The position numbers and the translations under genes were made by a program. A stretch of DNA of 64,000 bases, taken from Durusdinium trenchii. Taxonomy: Eukaryota; Sar; Dinophyceae; Suessiales; Symbiodiniaceae. Of the stretch, positions 43,382 through 53,155 are shown in pieces. The stretch's first letter is position 1. Every line of letters begins with the position of its first letter. The stretch is taken from the NCBI GenBank assembly GCA_963970005.1, contig CAXAMN010013780.1:62001-126000 (forward strand), in the 5' to 3' direction. Under the pieces are notes generated by a model. It had not been told where the DNA came from, did not search any database, and saw only the letters and a list, made by a program, of their open reading frames with translations.

Positions 43382-45727
43382 GCGCAATTAGACCCAGACC
43401 AAGGGTTTGCTGGAATGTGTGAAGAACTTGCAAATCTAGAACAGTGCAAGACTGGAATCTTGTATGATGAGGCGCAGGTGAACAACATGAGAAAATTGCA
43501 TCCAGCAACAAGAGTCATATCATCTCGTTCGGTAGCAGCATACAAGTCGCCAGTTCGTGTGAGGACGCGCATTGCTGCAAAGGATTTGAAAACGAAAACT
43601 TCAGCACGTGAACTTGGCTTTTCAAGCCCAACTCCAACCACAGATGGTTTGTATGTGGCCATGTCAATAGCAGGGAAGCGTGATTGGCGCCTGCGGGCAT
43701 TGGACGTGGCTCATGCATTCATGCACTCACCTTTGCCCAAAGGAGTACGTATCGTGTTGAAACTACCACAGAGCATCAGTGATTTGCAAGGAAATGCATG
43801 TTTTCTTCTTTTGAAGAAGGCCCTGAACGGACTCCGTGATGCATCCATGCATTGGCTCAATCTCCTAGGTGACACGATTCAGAAGATTGGCATTTTTAAT
43901 GACGAACTTGAACCGTGTATCCACCAAGGTACTGTTTATCAGAAAGGGAAACTGTTGGGCAAAGTGGTGATGGTGGTTTATGTTGATGACATCCTTCTAT
44001 GCTCCAGTTCACCTGAGGCCGAAGCTTTGGTGATGCAAGAGATTGGTCGTGTGGTGCCCACGAAAGCGACAGGTTTAATCCTCCCTAGTGGTGATGGTGG
44101 TGGTACACTTCAGTTTATAGGTAGAACCATTGAACGTCGTTCTGGATCACCTGACTTGTTCGTGTTTGTTGAGCCATCGTATTTGGATTCCACCTTTGAG
44201 AGTTATGGCATCAAGCATAGTTCATCTTCAACTGCAGCTGCACCAGACCTGGCCAGTCACTTGGAGAAGACAGATGCGTCGAGCTTAGCAGAATTGAGTG
44301 ATGAAGCGTATGGCAAATTCAGACGGGCCTTGGGAAAACTGTTGTGGCTGGGTCAAACACGAATGGACATGAAAGTCTACCTGAGTCTGCTAGGTACCAA
44401 ACAAGCCAAACCGACTTTCGCAGCAGAGCAAGCGCTCAGGGCAGTGTTGCGCTTTTTGCGCAATGATGGCAGGGTTGCCTTGCGGTTTCCTTCACCCGCT
44501 TTGATGGCCGAGAACCCAGATTTAGACTATGTGGTGCATGTCTTTGCAGATGCGAGTCACGCACCCTACCGATTCAATGGTCGCAAGGGAATCTCAGGAC
44601 AAGCAGTGTATGTGAATCACTGTTTGGTACGTGCTGCATCCAAGCAGCAACAGGCGGTGGCCCTATCCTCATGTGAAGCAGAAGTCTATGCCATACAAGC
44701 AGCAGCGCAAGATGCTTTTTCAATCTCGAAGTTGATGAAAAGACTGTTTCTAGGTCTAGGAGAGGTAAGTGTAGATGATGAGATAGCAGTCAAGTTGGAA
44801 ACGGATTCAGCATCAGCCATTCCCCTTCTCTCTGGATTGGACCTCCCTCGACGTTCTCGCCACATAGAAATCAGGGTGGCCTGGATCCGTGACAAGCTCG
44901 AAAGGGGGTTCCCGACGCTAGAGCACAGAAGCGGATTGGAGAACAACTCAGACTTGTTGACAAAATGCTTACCAACAAAGAGTTTTTTGAAGCATAGAAC
45001 GGTCATGGGTTTTGAGCAGCTTGAACGAAGTCATGTAGAGAGCATGATGCTACAAGATGAGTACATTTTGTTTCGAACCCTTCCGGAAGCGCCCCCGTTT
45101 GCCTTTGTTGAGGTATGCTGTGAGAGGGATTCGCAACTGTACTTTGCATGTCAGGTCTCAGGTATTCCATACATCGGCATCACGGCAAACATCCAGTCAA
45201 AACGGCTACAGAATACTGTTAAAGGTATTATAGAAAAGCGTTCTGGAAATGGTGTATGGATACATGTTCATGCCTCGACGCCTTGTTCAAGTGGTTCTCC
45301 TTTGAAAGGATTCAATAAGGAGTCCGTGACGGCCACAGATTTGGAATGGAGATCAATTATCCAACCAGCCTGCCAGCTTATGCAGTTGGGAGACTCACGG
45401 TCTTTTGAGCTGCCCACTCAGAACGAAATTTGGAAAAGGGATGAAGCGATCAACATGTTTGCAGTTTGTGGTCTTGTGCACGAAGCTCAGATCTTTCTCT
45501 GTCAGACTGGAGTTGTAGGAAAGGACAAATTGCCAGTCGGAAAGTCATTGACCTTCAAGACATCTTCATCAGGATTTGCGAAGTCACTTCATCATAGATT
45601 TGGAACATGCGCATGCAAGACACACGCAGCATTCCGGCAAACTTGCTTTTCTGAGACGGCTAGATACACACGTAGGCTAGCTAGAGGGATTCTCCATGCA
45701 GTTGTTGCAGCTAGAAGGGAACCCTAG
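43382..45727 (+). CDS. Copia RT-RNase H with methyltransferase-like C-terminal tail
   Basis: It resumes the polyprotein frame right after the stop. RT landmarks are RALDVAHAFMHSPLP (motif A) and VVYVDDILLCSSS (catalytic YVDD, near 43975). RNase H landmarks are VFADASHAPYRFNGRKG, ALSSCEAEVYAIQAA, KLETDSASAIPLLSG and NNSDLLTKCLP near 44950. About 240 further residues follow. They include FVEVCCERDSQLYFAC, GIPYIGIT, a Thr-Pro-Cys motif (VHASTPCSSGSP), a FELPTQNEIW motif, GLVHEAQIFLC and a Cys/His-rich end (FGTCACKTHAAF). The tail resembles a class I methyltransferase fold in layout (an acidic first loop and a PC motif), but this is an inference. The copia family normally ends after RNase H. Confidence 0.85.
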   Translation, partial: AQLDPDQGFAGMCEELANLEQCKTGILYDEAQVNNMRKLHPATRVISSRSVAAYKSPVRVRTRIAAKDLKTKTSARELGFSSPTPTTDGLYVAMSIAGKRDWRLRALDVAHAFMHSPLPKGVRIVLKLPQSISDLQGNACFLLLKKALNGLRDASMHWLNLLGDTIQKIGIFNDELEPCIHQGTVYQKGKLLGKVVMVVYVDDILLCSSSPEAEALVMQEIGRVVPTKATGLILPSGDGGGTLQFIGRTIERRSGSPDLFVFVEPSYLDSTFESYGIKHSSSSTAAAPDLASHLEKTDASSLAELSDEAYGKFRRALGKLLWLGQTRMDMKVYLSLLGTKQAKPTFAAEQALRAVLRFLRNDGRVALRFPSPALMAENPDLDYVVHVFADASHAPYRFNGRKGISGQAVYVNHCLVRAASKQQQAVALSSCEAEVYAIQAAAQDAFSISKLMKRLFLGLGEVSVDDEIAVKLETDSASAIPLLSGLDLPRRSRHIEIRVAWIRDKLERGFPTLEHRSGLENNSDLLTKCLPTKSFLKHRTVMGFEQLERSHVESMMLQDEYILFRTLPEAPPFAFVEVCCERDSQLYFACQVSGIPYIGITANIQSKRLQNTVKGIIEKRSGNGVWIHVHASTPCSSGSPLKGFNKESVTATDLEWRSIIQPACQLMQLGDSRSFELPTQNEIWKRDEAINMFAVCGLVHEAQIFLCQTGVVGKDKLPVGKSLTFKTSSSGFAKSLHHRFGTCACKTHAAFRQTCFSETARYTRRLARGILHAVVAARREP

Positions 45728-46134
45728 GACTTTGAGGACATAAGTTGATATGTGTTTGTTTTGGCAGTCACCTTGAAGAGGATTTGCACTGCGCATAGTG
45801 AGAAGCTGTACGGGCCATAGCGCAGTGTCAAGCACTTAGCGATGGGCCGGACCCTTGGTAGACAGTGAAGCAGAGCCTGCAAAGCACGGTGAGCACTGGA
45901 AATTGGAATTAGTTCAAAGTATGACATTCATGTCAATTGCAAGATGTTTCAAGAGATCGTTGACATGTTAAGCATGTATTCAGGCGCGATGCGTTACCAA
46001 AGGCTGTATCTCGCGTCGCCTAGACTTCGATTGGGTGCCAAACTGGTTTGCTTTTTGTTTTACTCGTCCGATAGTGGACTTTGTGTGTGGGTGTTAGGAC
46101 AAAGCTTCAGACACTCCGAGATCTTGCCTGAGCC

Positions 46135-46677
46135 ATGGCATCCAACTGGAGTGAGCGTGAGGAACGCCAATTGCAGCAGCTGTTGGCCAAGAAGGCCATG
46201 GTGGCCTCAGATGGTTTGAAAGGGACGGCATCAGATGGATCTCCGACATCGCCTCAGTCTATGACAGATGCTTCGAAACGACGCTTGACTGATGAAGGCT
46301 GGGAGGCAGTGATTGAGGAGAACTATGTGTTTTCGAGCTTGACACCTCCACCATACCCACAAGCTGGATCCTCTCATGGAAGAGAATTTGAGAATGATTT
46401 GGCCGAATTTCCTTTACCAGCTGGAGTGCGATCTATGGAGGAATGGGGAAAGACCCTATTCACTTTTGGGAGCCACAAGGCAGCTGGTGCATCATATGAG
46501 GAGGTGGCGGCAAACCCTGAGAAGAGGGACTATGTGAAGTGGTCTCTCTCCCACTTGAAGACAAGTTCAGGTGGCCCTCAAGACTGGTTTCGCTACCTTC
46601 GCAATCGGCAGGTGCAAGATCGCCGTGGTGGATCGGTGATTGAAGGCACTGATATGGTGAGGGTGCCCAAGAAGTGA
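46135..46677 (+). CDS. Accessory ORF between RNase H and 3' LTR
   Basis: Starts at ATG in a GCCATGG context and encodes 180 residues. The N-terminal third is charged and coiled-coil-like (WSEREERQLQQLLAKKAM), followed by a low-complexity linker with PPPYP. The C-terminal part (about residues 100-165) reads SMEEWGKTLFTFGSHKAAGA, SYEEVAANPEKRDYVKWSLS, then DWFRYLRNRQ. This pattern (FGxHKGxxYEEV..DP.Y.xW) resembles the small ExoX-like C-terminal domain seen in exonucleases and related proteins; the match is by memory and needs a profile search. Canonical copia elements lack an ORF here. It may be expressed from a spliced or subgenomic RNA. Confidence 0.7.
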   Translation: MASNWSEREERQLQQLLAKKAMVASDGLKGTASDGSPTSPQSMTDASKRRLTDEGWEAVIEENYVFSSLTPPPYPQAGSSHGREFENDLAEFPLPAGVRSMEEWGKTLFTFGSHKAAGASYEEVAANPEKRDYVKWSLSHLKTSSGGPQDWFRYLRNRQVQDRRGGSVIEGTDMVRVPKK

Positions 46678-46779
46678 GGATTGGAAGGGTTTCATCCGGG
46701 CCTTTCCGGTAAGGCCCGGATCAACACAGATTTGGGGCGACATTTTTGGCATCATGGAGCCTTGGTGAGCGTTCCAGCC

Positions 46780-46788
46780 AAAAGGGGG
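46780..46788 (+). promoter_or_regulatory. Polypurine tract
   Basis: AAAAGGGGG, two bases before the 3' LTR, in the expected place for plus-strand priming. Confidence 0.7.
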
Positions 46789-46790
46789 TA

Positions 46791-47656
46791 TGAAATGATA
46801 CTGCGCCTGTGGTGCAGCGCTTGGTGGCTGGAACCAATTCAGCATTGGGTGGTTGGAACCACCGGTATGAGCCATGGGTGATTTCAAAGACCATGGACGA
46901 GGTCGCTTGATGTCTCTGAGAAATTTGCTTCTTGGGCAAGTGGTCAGAGCGAGCTTTGAGAAAGGAGAAGCACCACGATTAGCATCGACATGCATGGGAG
47001 CTCTACAAAGCATTGTTCGAAGATGTGAGCGTAAGCCAGTGAGAATTCAGAGGATTCAGTTCCTTGATGCTCCAGCTTTTGTCTCAGCGCCTTTCTTCAG
47101 GCGTTGAGGTGTGTTTTGCAGGGAACACGTTTTCTTTGTGAATTCAAAACCTTTGAAAATGGTACAGACGAAATGTCACTTTCAGTGTTTTGAGCACGTC
47201 GCGTCGTGAACGCACCATGTACAGTTGAAAGCAGAACATGTGTTTGGGAATGACCTTTTTCCGCCACATGTTGTTTGTTGACACTTTTGGCTTCCCACGA
47301 AAGCCAATGATGAAGAGAGATTGAACAGCATGCATGCGAGCTTCGAGTTTCAATGTGAAGCTTTGGAATGGAACCGGAGTGTTTCATGAAGCCTGCTGAG
47401 AAATCAGCTTTTGGCCGCGTTTTCGCTTTGGCTCAAGAGAGTCAGGGCAACAAGACGAAATAGCCAAGGGCTCACGTTGGTCTTTGGCGGTGTGTGTGAA
47501 AAGTCCGCTTGAAGTTGAGTGAAACCGTTGTTTGTTGTTTGGAGTGTTTGCACCCGCAACCGCTGTGCTTTGTTTACGCCACACGTGCGCGCGGAAGGTG
47601 TTTTGACGTAGTCGCCTTTGGTAAGTAGGTTCGCCATAGTAGCGTTCCGTTCCGCA
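46791..47656 (+). repeat. 3' LTR
   Basis: 866 bp, TG...CA. It differs from the 5' LTR by about nine substitutions and a CCAG insertion (GTAAGCCAGTGAG against GTAAGTGAG). Confidence 0.95.
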
Positions 47657-47720
47657 GGAACTGGGGGCAGGGAACTGGGATGGGAACTTGGGCAGGAACT
47701 GGGGGCAGCAAACTGGAGAC
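47657..47720. repeat. Minisatellite, right part
   Basis: GGAACTGGGGGCAGGGAACT-type units, continuing the array at 37461-37710 interrupted by the copia element. Confidence 0.9.
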
Positions 47721-47723
47721 ATT

Positions 47724-48700
47724 TTTTCCACGAGTGCGGACGCCATGTGGGCGGAGTGCCCAGGTCATCATTGAAGGAAAAGGAAACACTAAATGATGGT
47801 GGGGAAAGGAACACAAGCAAACCCCAAACCAAAAAAACACCCCAACCGGACAACACAAAACCGACGGCCAGAGGCCGAGTTCCCACCATCGGAGTGTTTC
47901 CTCTGTACGGAGGTGAGACAGTGAGAAAAGATTGGCTACGTACTATGGGCCTGAATTCGCAAAGAAAATCTGTCAGGAGAGGTCAGCGCACGAGCGGAGT
48001 GCAACGAAGCCAATCAAAGGGGCTTCGCTCCACCCTCAAAACTGTGACCAAACGGCCACTGCATCGAGTGGCAAGCCGTGGTAATTGGGTGCTTTGCAGG
48101 AGCTGCTCTGATTGTCAGCAGGTCTGATTCTTGCCCAAGGAAATCAGTTGTTGCAATGCCAAGCATGCCGAGGAAAAGTCCCTTCTCGTTGCGCAACCCT
48201 TTCAATACTGATTGCGCGAACGAACCGAGAGGCATATCAGTGGTCAGGCAGTGGAGGCAGAAGCAAACGAAGAGAGCTTGCTGACTAGGGTGCTGCATTC
48301 CCCCCCGAAGGGAGGTCTCCTTTGCACTCCTTGGCACCCAAGAAGTGCCAAAGAGGTTGTTCTGGTCCTGAAAGAAAGAGAGGTGCCATCGTGAAAATAT
48401 CCTCCTGTTACGTGCAAGGCCCGTGTGAAACAGGTGAAACCGTGGACCTATCCTAGCATGGTGCTTGTGCCTCTTTGTACAAGATTGGCCATGCGTGGCA
48501 GCTGCAGAGAGAAACTAAGGTTCTCCCTGGGCGCCTTCCATTACCATTCTCTACCACCCGCCTTTTGGGAACGAGAAGCTAAGGCTCTCATTCCTGTAGG
48601 CTCACTGAATCGTAGATGGTGAGGACGAAATGGTGACTCTGCTTGAACTTTGTTAAGCCTGGCAAGCATAATTGAAGTGGGGGAGGAGAAATGCGCCACC
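47724..48700 (+). repeat. Dispersed repeat, T-run/AC-rich family (copy D) with extended block
   Basis: A T-run, CCACGAGTGCGGACGCCATG, an A/C-rich tract, GGGCCTGAATTCGCAAAG and further blocks shared with copy B. Similarity to the 32.5-33.0 kb region continues (GAAACAGGTGAAACCGTGGA at 48427, and a CCACCCGCCTTTTGGGAACG block near 48560) up to the LRR_5 gene end at 48724. Confidence 0.75.
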
Positions 48701-48723
48701 ACTGTTATTAGAGCGTTGCCGGC

Positions 48724-49793
48724 CTAGGGTAAGGCTTCTCGAAAGTCTTCTCTCCATTGGTCTTTGGCATTTGGCGGCAAGAATCGGAGCCACTTGGCCT
48801 TGTCCAGTTGCTCACATTTGTCAAAGGCATTGAGCCGGGCATATGTACCTTGCCATGTCTTGCTTTTCCCTTTTTACCTGCTCGAAGTTGCGTGCAACCT
48901 GCAAAAGCACGCCGCGCAATGTAAAGCAGGGATGGTGGGATGCAGACTTCTTGCAGCGAGGTACACTTGAGAAAGGCTTCTTGCTCAATGATTCGCAAAT
49001 TTCGGGAAAGGCTGAGTTGCTGCAGCTGTGAGCAGTGTGCAAAGGTTGAGCCCAAAATTTCAATGACGTCCGTTTGGGGCAATCAACAGTTTGCAGCTGC
49101 TGGCAGCTCGCGCAGGCGGCCGATCCTATCCTGTTAAAATCTGGCGGCAGGGAGAGCGCGACAATGCCTGCTTCCAAGAAGCAGCACTGTCACTACTCGT
49201 AGGACTTGGCATCTGCTAAAGGCGCCGTGCAACAGGCTAACGACCGTTTCTGGCAGGTGGACTACTTGCAGCCGTCGACAGCTCCTCCACACAGCTTCCT
49301 CTACAATCCGAATACCGTCCTCGACTAGGACATGACGGACTTCCGTGTGAAAGGAAAAGGCTTGTGGTGGGATTTTATCATTCCTACCACACGGCGCTCG
49401 GATAGCCTTGGCTTCCCCTTTGAGTTGCCCTTTGTGTGCTGCTTCTACAAAACATTGTTGAGCAATCACATAGTAACAACGGTTGGCACTCAGTTTACTC
49501 TGTATGGGGTTTGCTAGGACCTGGTGGGTGTCTGTTTGCACAAATTGCAGTTCACAACCGAGGGTGCTATTGCATCCCAAGTAGGGGAGCTCTGCCATTA
49601 CGGCATTTTCGAAACCCCGAAGGCAGGCATGTGCATTCGGATCGACCGCTATGGGCAGCTCCTCACCTGCCAGTGTGATGAGTGTTAGGGGCTTTGCCAC
49701 CGGCCCTCCCTTGCCACCTCGAGGGCTGGGTCCAGGCGCATCCTGTGTCATGCTCCGCGCTTGCGATTCACTAGCTTGAAGGCTTGAGCCCAT
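48724..49793 (-). pseudogene. LRR_5 protein gene with ubiquitin-like N-terminus, broken
   Basis: The ATG at 49793 opens 219 codons. A Ser/Pro-rich leader comes first, then a ubiquitin-like segment (LTLITLAGEELPIAV, then LGCELQFVQ), and LRR_5 repeats (PQAFSFHTEVRHVLVEDGIR, then RRLQVVHLPETVVSLLHGAF). Compared with the intact paralogue at 61476-62723, about 75 residues are missing at about 49185. The frame then shifts near 49185, 49095 and 48867. Each next segment is still recognisable (FLEAGIVALSLPPDFNRIGS, then AFLKCTSLQEVCIPPSLLYI, then AFDKCEQLDKAKWLRFLPP) down to a stop at 48724. BspA-type repeats usually mediate protein or surface interactions. Location is unknown, and no signal peptide is seen. 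Confidence 0.8.
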
Positions 49794-50067
49794 AGAAATG
49801 CAGGGCAGGAGTGTTTAGTTTCGACCGGCCCCGATTCGGAAACGGCAGTTACCCATCACTCCCTTAGCTTATGGAATGCATCTATGTATGGACTGTGAGG
49901 TGCACCAGGATGAGCGCTTACCTGCACTGGACCCGAGCTAAAGCTCGCACCCAGACACTAGATGGGTTACAGGAAAGCCACAAACTGCAATTTCCGGACA
50001 GGATTACATCAGGCAAGACCAGAGACATATCCCGTGTCCGGGATCATGTGTAGTGAGGGTGGCCATC

Positions 50068-51115
50068 TCATTTCTGGGCATATGCATAGACCTCACGCCA
50101 TTTGTGCCGGCCTGGCAACTTGACAAGCCTCCTGAGCGCAGTGCAGTCCAAGAATGCCCTACTCGCTATGTATTTTAGTGAGGGTGGCATGGCAAGTTCT
50201 GGCAGGACTGCACAGTTCATGAAGGCCTTGACTCTAATGGTGTGGAGAGTCGGCGGGAGACTGACTTCTTTGAGGCTGGTGCAGTGCACAAAGGTAAATT
50301 CTTGAATCTCTTCAATTTGTGTGTTGGAAAGGTCAACTTTCTTGAGTAGGTGGCAATTGTCACAAGCGTGTGCTCCTATGACTGCGAGCTCGCGTGGGGA
50401 GGGAATCTCTCGCAGGGTAAATTCAGCAAGGTTGATACAGCCTCGAAAGAGGTAATGCCCAAACTTGGTGGTACTACTAAACTGGTTGGCAACTCCTTCA
50501 GCTGCATACACCCATTGCAAAGAACAGCACTCCGCACAGGCTTTGTAGCCAAACCTTCGGCAACCAGGGGCAGCGACACTGTTGAGCAGCTTGCAATTTC
50601 TAAACGCGTTGTCAGAAATGCCAACGACTGTTGCCGGCATTTTGACGATGCGGAGTTGTCGGCGCGATTGCCACGCTTCTGGGCCGATGAGTCTAATACC
50701 TGACTCAATGCTGACATGACGTAGGCGTGGCACTCCTGCAAACGCCCCTTCCCGGACTACTCCCTCTGGGTTCATGGGGACGTGGACAGCAAGCGGGATG
50801 TTGTAGATGGGACACCCTTCTAGGAGTTCCTGCGAGGGCAGGACTTCGCTGCAAGGTCTGTGTGGCCATATGCAAAAAATTAATTGAACACCCAAACACT
50901 TTGAGGTCAGTCACTGAGACAAGATAGTCCATAACATGATCCTCAAGGTCCTCAAATCGGTCGAACTTCGCAATGCTGAGAGAGACATTTATTGTCACGC
51001 CCGAAAGGGCAGTCAGCACCAAGCGGCAGTCCATAACCGGCTCCCTTTCAGGGGGGGTGCTGGCTCTGGATGGTTCGGCAGGCTCCATGGATGGTGACCT
51101 ACCTACAGTCGCCAT
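50068..51115 (-). pseudogene. LRR_5 protein gene, single frameshift
   Basis: The ATG at 51115 opens a leader and ubiquitin-like segment (VLTALSGVTINVSL, then LKVFGCSINFLHMA). Around 50850-50880 the frame shifts, and the LRR_5 array continues for about 270 codons (LRHVSIESGIRLIGPEAWQS, then LLNSVAAPGCRRFGYKACAE, then LKYIASRAFLDCTALRRL). It ends early at KWREVYAYAQK, lacking the C-terminal AFxxCDxxxxPKW cap of its relatives. One indel plus a shortened end suggests a recent pseudogene or a sequence error plus a variant C-terminus. Confidence 0.75.
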
Positions 51116-51393
51116 TTGAGCCGATAACTTCCGACTGTGTTCGCTCTCCTCTAATATTTTGCCTGATCTTTGTGATGCTCAACACAAAAGGGGGTGTCCT
51201 TCTCAGCTCAGATCTGCCCCTCAGGACAGCTGCTAAGGCATATGTCCTGGCACACCAAGCTGGAAAGACGGGCCGAGGGAGGGTATGCTTCTGTTTCCGG
51301 TGCTTGTGCCATACTATGCCTGTGAAGGGGGTCTGCCTACCCAGGACAGGTGCTAAGGCACCCGTCGCGGTTCCTTAACGCACTGCCTTGGGG

Positions 51394-52790
51394 TTAGGGG
51401 AATTCCGTATGAATCTCCTCGTCGAAGGCGTCCGAATCTGGTCCTTCTGTGGGAAGCAGCTCCACCCAAGGTGGTTTTTCAAAATTGTCGCACATCAGAA
51501 ACGCGTTATGTTCTGCCTGTACGATTCGGTCGATCTCCCCCCAGTCAAGGGGTGTGAAGCATCTTAATTGCTCGCACCCACAAAAGGCCCGAATGCCTAT
51601 ATCATGGAGCTCGGTCGGAATGACCACTTCTCGGAGCGCTATGCAGTTAAGGAACACTTCTTTGCCAATTTGCGTTGGCCGTGGCGGCAGCCAAATGTGT
51701 GTCATGGCCACACATTGGGCGAAGGTGGCGTGGAGTAGGGCTGTGATCTCTGTGCACATGAGATTGACTTCCACAAGTCGCTTGCAGTTTTCACAAGCCC
51801 GCGGTCCGATGTTGTGAAAGTCGCTTGGGAGACAGAGGTTTTCAATACCTGCACCGCAAAATGCACCTTCAGGCAGCGCTCTAGACTTGTTGGTTTGGTC
51901 CATTGCAAAGGTGATGGATGTAAGCGTGAGACAGCTCTCGAAAGCATATCGGCCCAGCTGCGCCCCTGGTGCAAGGGCATTGCTGTCGTCTGCCTCTTGG
52001 CTGACACCGACTCTGCTGAGGGAGCAGCGCTCCGCAAACACCCTTCGACTGTACTGGACGCAGCCCGGGGCCACAACCTCCCGAAGGACATAGCAGCCTT
52101 GGAAAGCTCCATCTTCTAAGCTTAGGACTGAGGGGGGGAGCTTGACGATCTGCAGCTGCTGACAACCCTGCCAGGCCGCAAAGCCTACGTGCTGTATGCC
52201 TGCAGCAATTTCCACATGTCGGAGCATAGGTGCTGCGTAAAAGGCTCTGTCAGCAATTTCTCTGCGTGGATTGACAGGGACTCGTATGGCTTTATAGGGT
52301 AGCTCTCTCTATCATCTGCTTGGAATTGCCAGATAGAGTGGCCTTCTACCATGCAGGGCCGAACTACGATTTGCAACTTTTTTGTTGCAGCAGCGCCGTA
52401 TGGAAGGCTTCTGGCAAGGGTAGTTGCGTATCAAGCTCGATGAGATCTACTTCGCAGCCAAAGACATCAATAACCCTAAACCCCAAACCCTGAACCCCAA
52501 ACGGTCGACCGCAGCAAAGGCACCCGGGGCGCAGCCCCGCGGGCACGACAGTGCCCTGGCAAGCGGCAGCTTGCTCTTGGATCAAGTAGCCCCAAACCTC
52601 CGGATGGAGCGCCAACACCTCATGCAGCCAAGAAGAATTCCGCACCCAGGCATCTGAGCCCGCAGCACCGTCGGCTGGTGCGGTCACCTCCTCAGTCGGT
52701 GAGGATAAGTCATCGGCGCATGAAATCAGCAGCAGTGACTCACTCAAGCCCGCTAATGAGGGTGCCGAAGATGGGGAAGAAGGAGTGGAA
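51394..52790 (-). pseudogene. LRR_5 protein gene disrupted by telomere-like insert and frameshifts
   Basis: The C-terminal 277 codons (from about 52227) are a clean LRR_5 array (LRHVEIAAGIQHVGFAAWQG, then LREVVAPGCVQYSRRVFAER, ending NAFLMCDNFEKPPWVELLP). Upstream, two frame changes (near 52380 and 52290) separate it from the ubiquitin-like segment (VIDVFGCEVDLIEL). That segment is preceded by residues encoded by a degenerate TTTAGGG tract (52473-52503). No ATG is evident; the frame stays open past 52747 into a duplicated GACGCGCAAA phrase near 52830-52870. The gene is most likely inactive. Confidence 0.75.
52473..52503 (-). repeat. Interstitial TTTAGGG-like telomeric tract
   Basis: Plus-strand AACCCTAAACCCCAAACCC followed by TGAACCCCAAAC; on the minus strand, degenerate TTTAGGG/TTTGGGG heptamers. 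Dinoflagellate telomeres use TTTAGGG. The tract lies inside the LRR_5 reading frame. Confidence 0.7.
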
Positions 52791-53155
52791 CAGAATCCTT
52801 GTGAAACAGGTTCCCGTAGACAATTTTGCGTTTGCGCGTCAGGTTTAATTTTGCCTTTGCGCGTCGGGTTTCCCCTCTCCGCTGAGCAAATTTCAACGGC
52901 GACCGGCGCGTTTCGCGGTAAGTGCTGGGGTAGACCCCACGGTCAACTCAAATTTCTTCAGGTCTTGCCTTGGCAGATTCCTCGCGCCACACACGCATCC
53001 AACCTTTGAGTTCCAATGCCAACCCTCGGAACGCTCGCTTGGCTAGACGACGTCGTTTCCAACCTTGCCCTTGGCCCCAAAGCCAGACCTTTGACTGCCC
53101 TGCCAATCGCGCTATTAGGTACGCCACATTACCTTGCGGCGTGCTCCCATGAGAC

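Larger units (their letters stand above)
37711..47656 (+). mobile_element. Nearly complete Ty1/copia LTR retrotransposon
   Basis: A 9.95-kb element with two LTRs of 862 and 866 bp (about nine substitutions and one 4-bp indel), TG...CA ends, a primer-binding site and a polypurine tract. The internal order is gag, protease, integrase, RT, RNase H, which defines the copia (Pseudoviridae-like) order. Unusual parts are a 240-residue tail after RNase H and a separate ORF before the 3' LTR. It stands in a minisatellite. The flanks share GGAACT, but the array itself has that period, so a target duplication cannot be proved. A gag nonsense codon and an integrase-RT frame disturbance suggest this copy is not autonomous. 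Confidence 0.9.

Noticed and set aside
52473..52503. Chromosome end
   Set aside because: The tract is short, degenerate and internal, flanked by coding sequence on both sides.
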